A DNA stretch of 64,000 nt, from positions 124,001 through 188,000 of the forward strand of contig CAVSMC010000012.1 of NCBI GenBank assembly GCA_963728935.1, read 5' to 3'. The notes under the pieces are model-generated. The model saw only the letters and a program-made list of their open reading frames with translations. It was not told the origin of the DNA and searched no databases. How positions within the stretch are numbered: position 1 is the stretch's first letter; each line of letters starts with the position of its first letter. A program made the position numbers and the translations under genes. The DNA is from CAVSMC01 sp963728935. GTDB taxonomy: Bacteria > Pseudomonadota > Gammaproteobacteria > Burkholderiales > Casimicrobiaceae. Positions 62,821 through 64,000 of the stretch are shown piece after piece.

Positions 62821-64000
62821 CGACGGGCACTCCCAGCGCGGCCGCGCTGCTGCTCGGTACGGCGTGCGACGTGAGCGCATCTCGTAATTGCCGCGGGGGC
62901 AGGTTGGGTGCGAGCTCACGCAGAAGTGCGACAAGACCGCTCACGTGCGCTGCTGCATACGATGAGCCGGTGACGAACCCCCACTTGCCGCCGACGAGCG
63001 TGGTCGGAATGTCGCGCGCCGGCGCCCGCAGGATGTCGGCGGGAAGATCGTGCACGTCCTCTCCGGCGATGGCAAGCACGCCGCGATGCGACGCGGGGAA
63101 GCCGCCGTCGCGCGCGTCCGGATCGGCCGCCGCGACGATGCTCACGCCGCGCGACGTCGCGACGTCGAGCAGGCGCTCGAGCAGCCGGTCGCGCGGTCCG
63201 CCGAGGCTCAGGTTGACCACCTGCGCGCGCTCGTCGAGCGCAATCTGCAACGCCTTGGCGAGCGCGAAGCTCGTGCACGTCGCGCCGGCACCCGCTGCCG
63301 TCGACTGCCGGCACGCGCGCAGCGCGAGCAATCGCGCGCCGGGGGCGACGCCCGCGATGCCGGCGCCGTTGTCGGCGAGCGCTGCGATGATGCCCGCAAC
63401 CGCGGTCCCATGCGTTTCGGCGACATTGGTCCGTCCGTCGACGACGTTGCGCGCGAGCTCGATCTGTCCCAGGAGATCGGGGTGGTCGATCTGCACGCCG
63501 GTATCGATCGCGGCGATGCGCACGCGCTTGCCGGTCGCGAGCCGATGGATCTCGGCGAGATGCCATTCGGTCGCGCTCGGCTGCAGCGGATAGAGAGGGT
63601 CGGCAGCACCGAGCACGCGGAATACGCTCATCGCCTGCGCCGATTCGACACGTTGATCGCGCGAGACCCGCTCGACGAGCGGCGCAAGCGACTCGCCCGG
63701 CGGCGCTTCCATCACATAGCAGTCGACGCCGAGCGCCGGCATTGGCCAAGCGTCGACGACGCGCAAGCCGAATTGAGCGGCGAGCGCTTCGGCGATCCTT
63801 CGCCGCGCGTCGCGTCCCGTTCGCGCGTCGTAGCTGCCGCCGTAGTCGATGTCCGGCCGGAAGTGCGGCGCGGCGGCGCGCAACATGACGAGGAGCTGGC
63901 GCTCCGCGCCATCGGCGTCAATTTGCGACTGCCCGCGAGGCTCGACCGCGGCGCACGCCGCGACCCACGCACAGAAGAGCGCGGTCAGACACAGCCGGCG
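62735..64000 (-). CDS. Subtilisin-like serine protease (S8), start beyond the window
   Basis: The frame is open to the window edge, giving at least 421 residues. The first visible codons read RRLCLTALFCAWVAACAAVE, a lipoprotein-like signal peptide, so the start codon lies just outside. The catalytic triad is intact: D in AAIDTGVQIDHPDL, H in ETHGTAVAGIIAAL and S in VTGSSYAAAHVSGL. A propeptide-like segment (about 40-130) precedes the catalytic domain. Its 3' end precedes the porin gene on the same strand with overlap or near contact. Confidence 0.9.
   Translation of the reverse strand, partial: RRLCLTALFCAWVAACAAVEPRGQSQIDADGAERQLLVMLRAAAPHFRPDIDYGGSYDARTGRDARRRIAEALAAQFGLRVVDAWPMPALGVDCYVMEAPPGESLAPLVERVSRDQRVESAQAMSVFRVLGAADPLYPLQPSATEWHLAEIHRLATGKRVRIAAIDTGVQIDHPDLLGQIELARNVVDGRTNVAETHGTAVAGIIAALADNGAGIAGVAPGARLLALRACRQSTAAGAGATCTSFALAKALQIALDERAQVVNLSLGGPRDRLLERLLDVATSRGVSIVAAADPDARDGGFPASHRGVLAIAGEDVHDLPADILRAPARDIPTTLVGGKWGFVTGSSYAAAHVSGLVALLRELAPNLPPRQLRDALTSHAVPSSSAAALGVPVDACAAVARTAGICACACASARDVKASLP

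Overview
The window is high-GC chromosomal DNA from a Gram-negative bacterium, most likely an uncultured or unclassified betaproteobacterium. The main evidence is the conserved run exbB-exbD-lpxK-Trm112-like-kdsB-adk at 5.0-8.9 kb, a tmRNA whose encoded tag reads ANDEAYALAA (the ANDE/D...ALAA form usual in that class), a solitary TctC-type binding protein and a PEP-CTERM protein. Species cannot be fixed from the sequence alone.

Layout. 0-5 kb: tail of pdxH, an MFS exporter, msrA, a DUF47-Pit phosphate pair and a YihY/BrkB membrane protein. 5-9 kb: ExbB/ExbD proton-channel pair, then lipid A and KDO genes (lpxK, kdsB) and adk. 9-14.4 kb: a GT2-TPR fusion, PPi-dependent phosphofructokinase, a DsbA-like isomerase and a H+-pumping pyrophosphatase, so two enzymes that use PPi as energy currency lie 0.8 kb apart. 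14.5-28.6 kb: acyl-CoA dehydrogenase and CoA-transferase, a patatin/outer-membrane barrel protein, an MscS channel, a 2-hydroxyacid dehydrogenase, TctC plus an amidohydrolase, a sarcosine-oxidase-like flavoenzyme, gamma-glutamyltransferase, a MarC protein and a metallo-beta-lactamase-fold hydrolase. 28.6-42 kb: a decayed histidine kinase, mfd, a PEP-CTERM protein, an EamA exporter, a YdcH protein, a membrane Ser/Thr kinase, an FTR1 iron permease with a promoter and a very good Fur box, a cupredoxin, a PhnD-like protein, manC and a DUF3616 protein.

42.1-46.5 kb is an accessory patch: ssrA with its terminator, a complete group II intron (about 1.8 kb, with RT and a 34-nt domain V) starting a few bases after that terminator, a small HTH protein, a VapBC pair with a palindromic operator, a frameshifted GFA/CENP-V gene and a small monooxygenase.

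46.8-60.8 kb is the least described part. A two-gene cassette (small secreted protein plus kelch-PKD protein) is present twice in tandem, and the second copy has four PKD domains where the first has one. On the other strand follow a proline-rich lipoprotein and a membrane-anchored TIR protein in a probable operon, a periplasmic double aspartyl-protease-like PDZ protein, an AraC regulator and a glycine-zipper peptidoglycan-binding lipoprotein. A MASE2-GGDEF diguanylate cyclase is followed by a secreted protein with a caspase/CHAT-like His-Cys pattern. The window ends with rtcB, a TorF-like porin and a subtilase cut by the window edge.

No CRISPR array, rRNA, ordinary tRNA gene, replication origin or complete insertion sequence was recognised.
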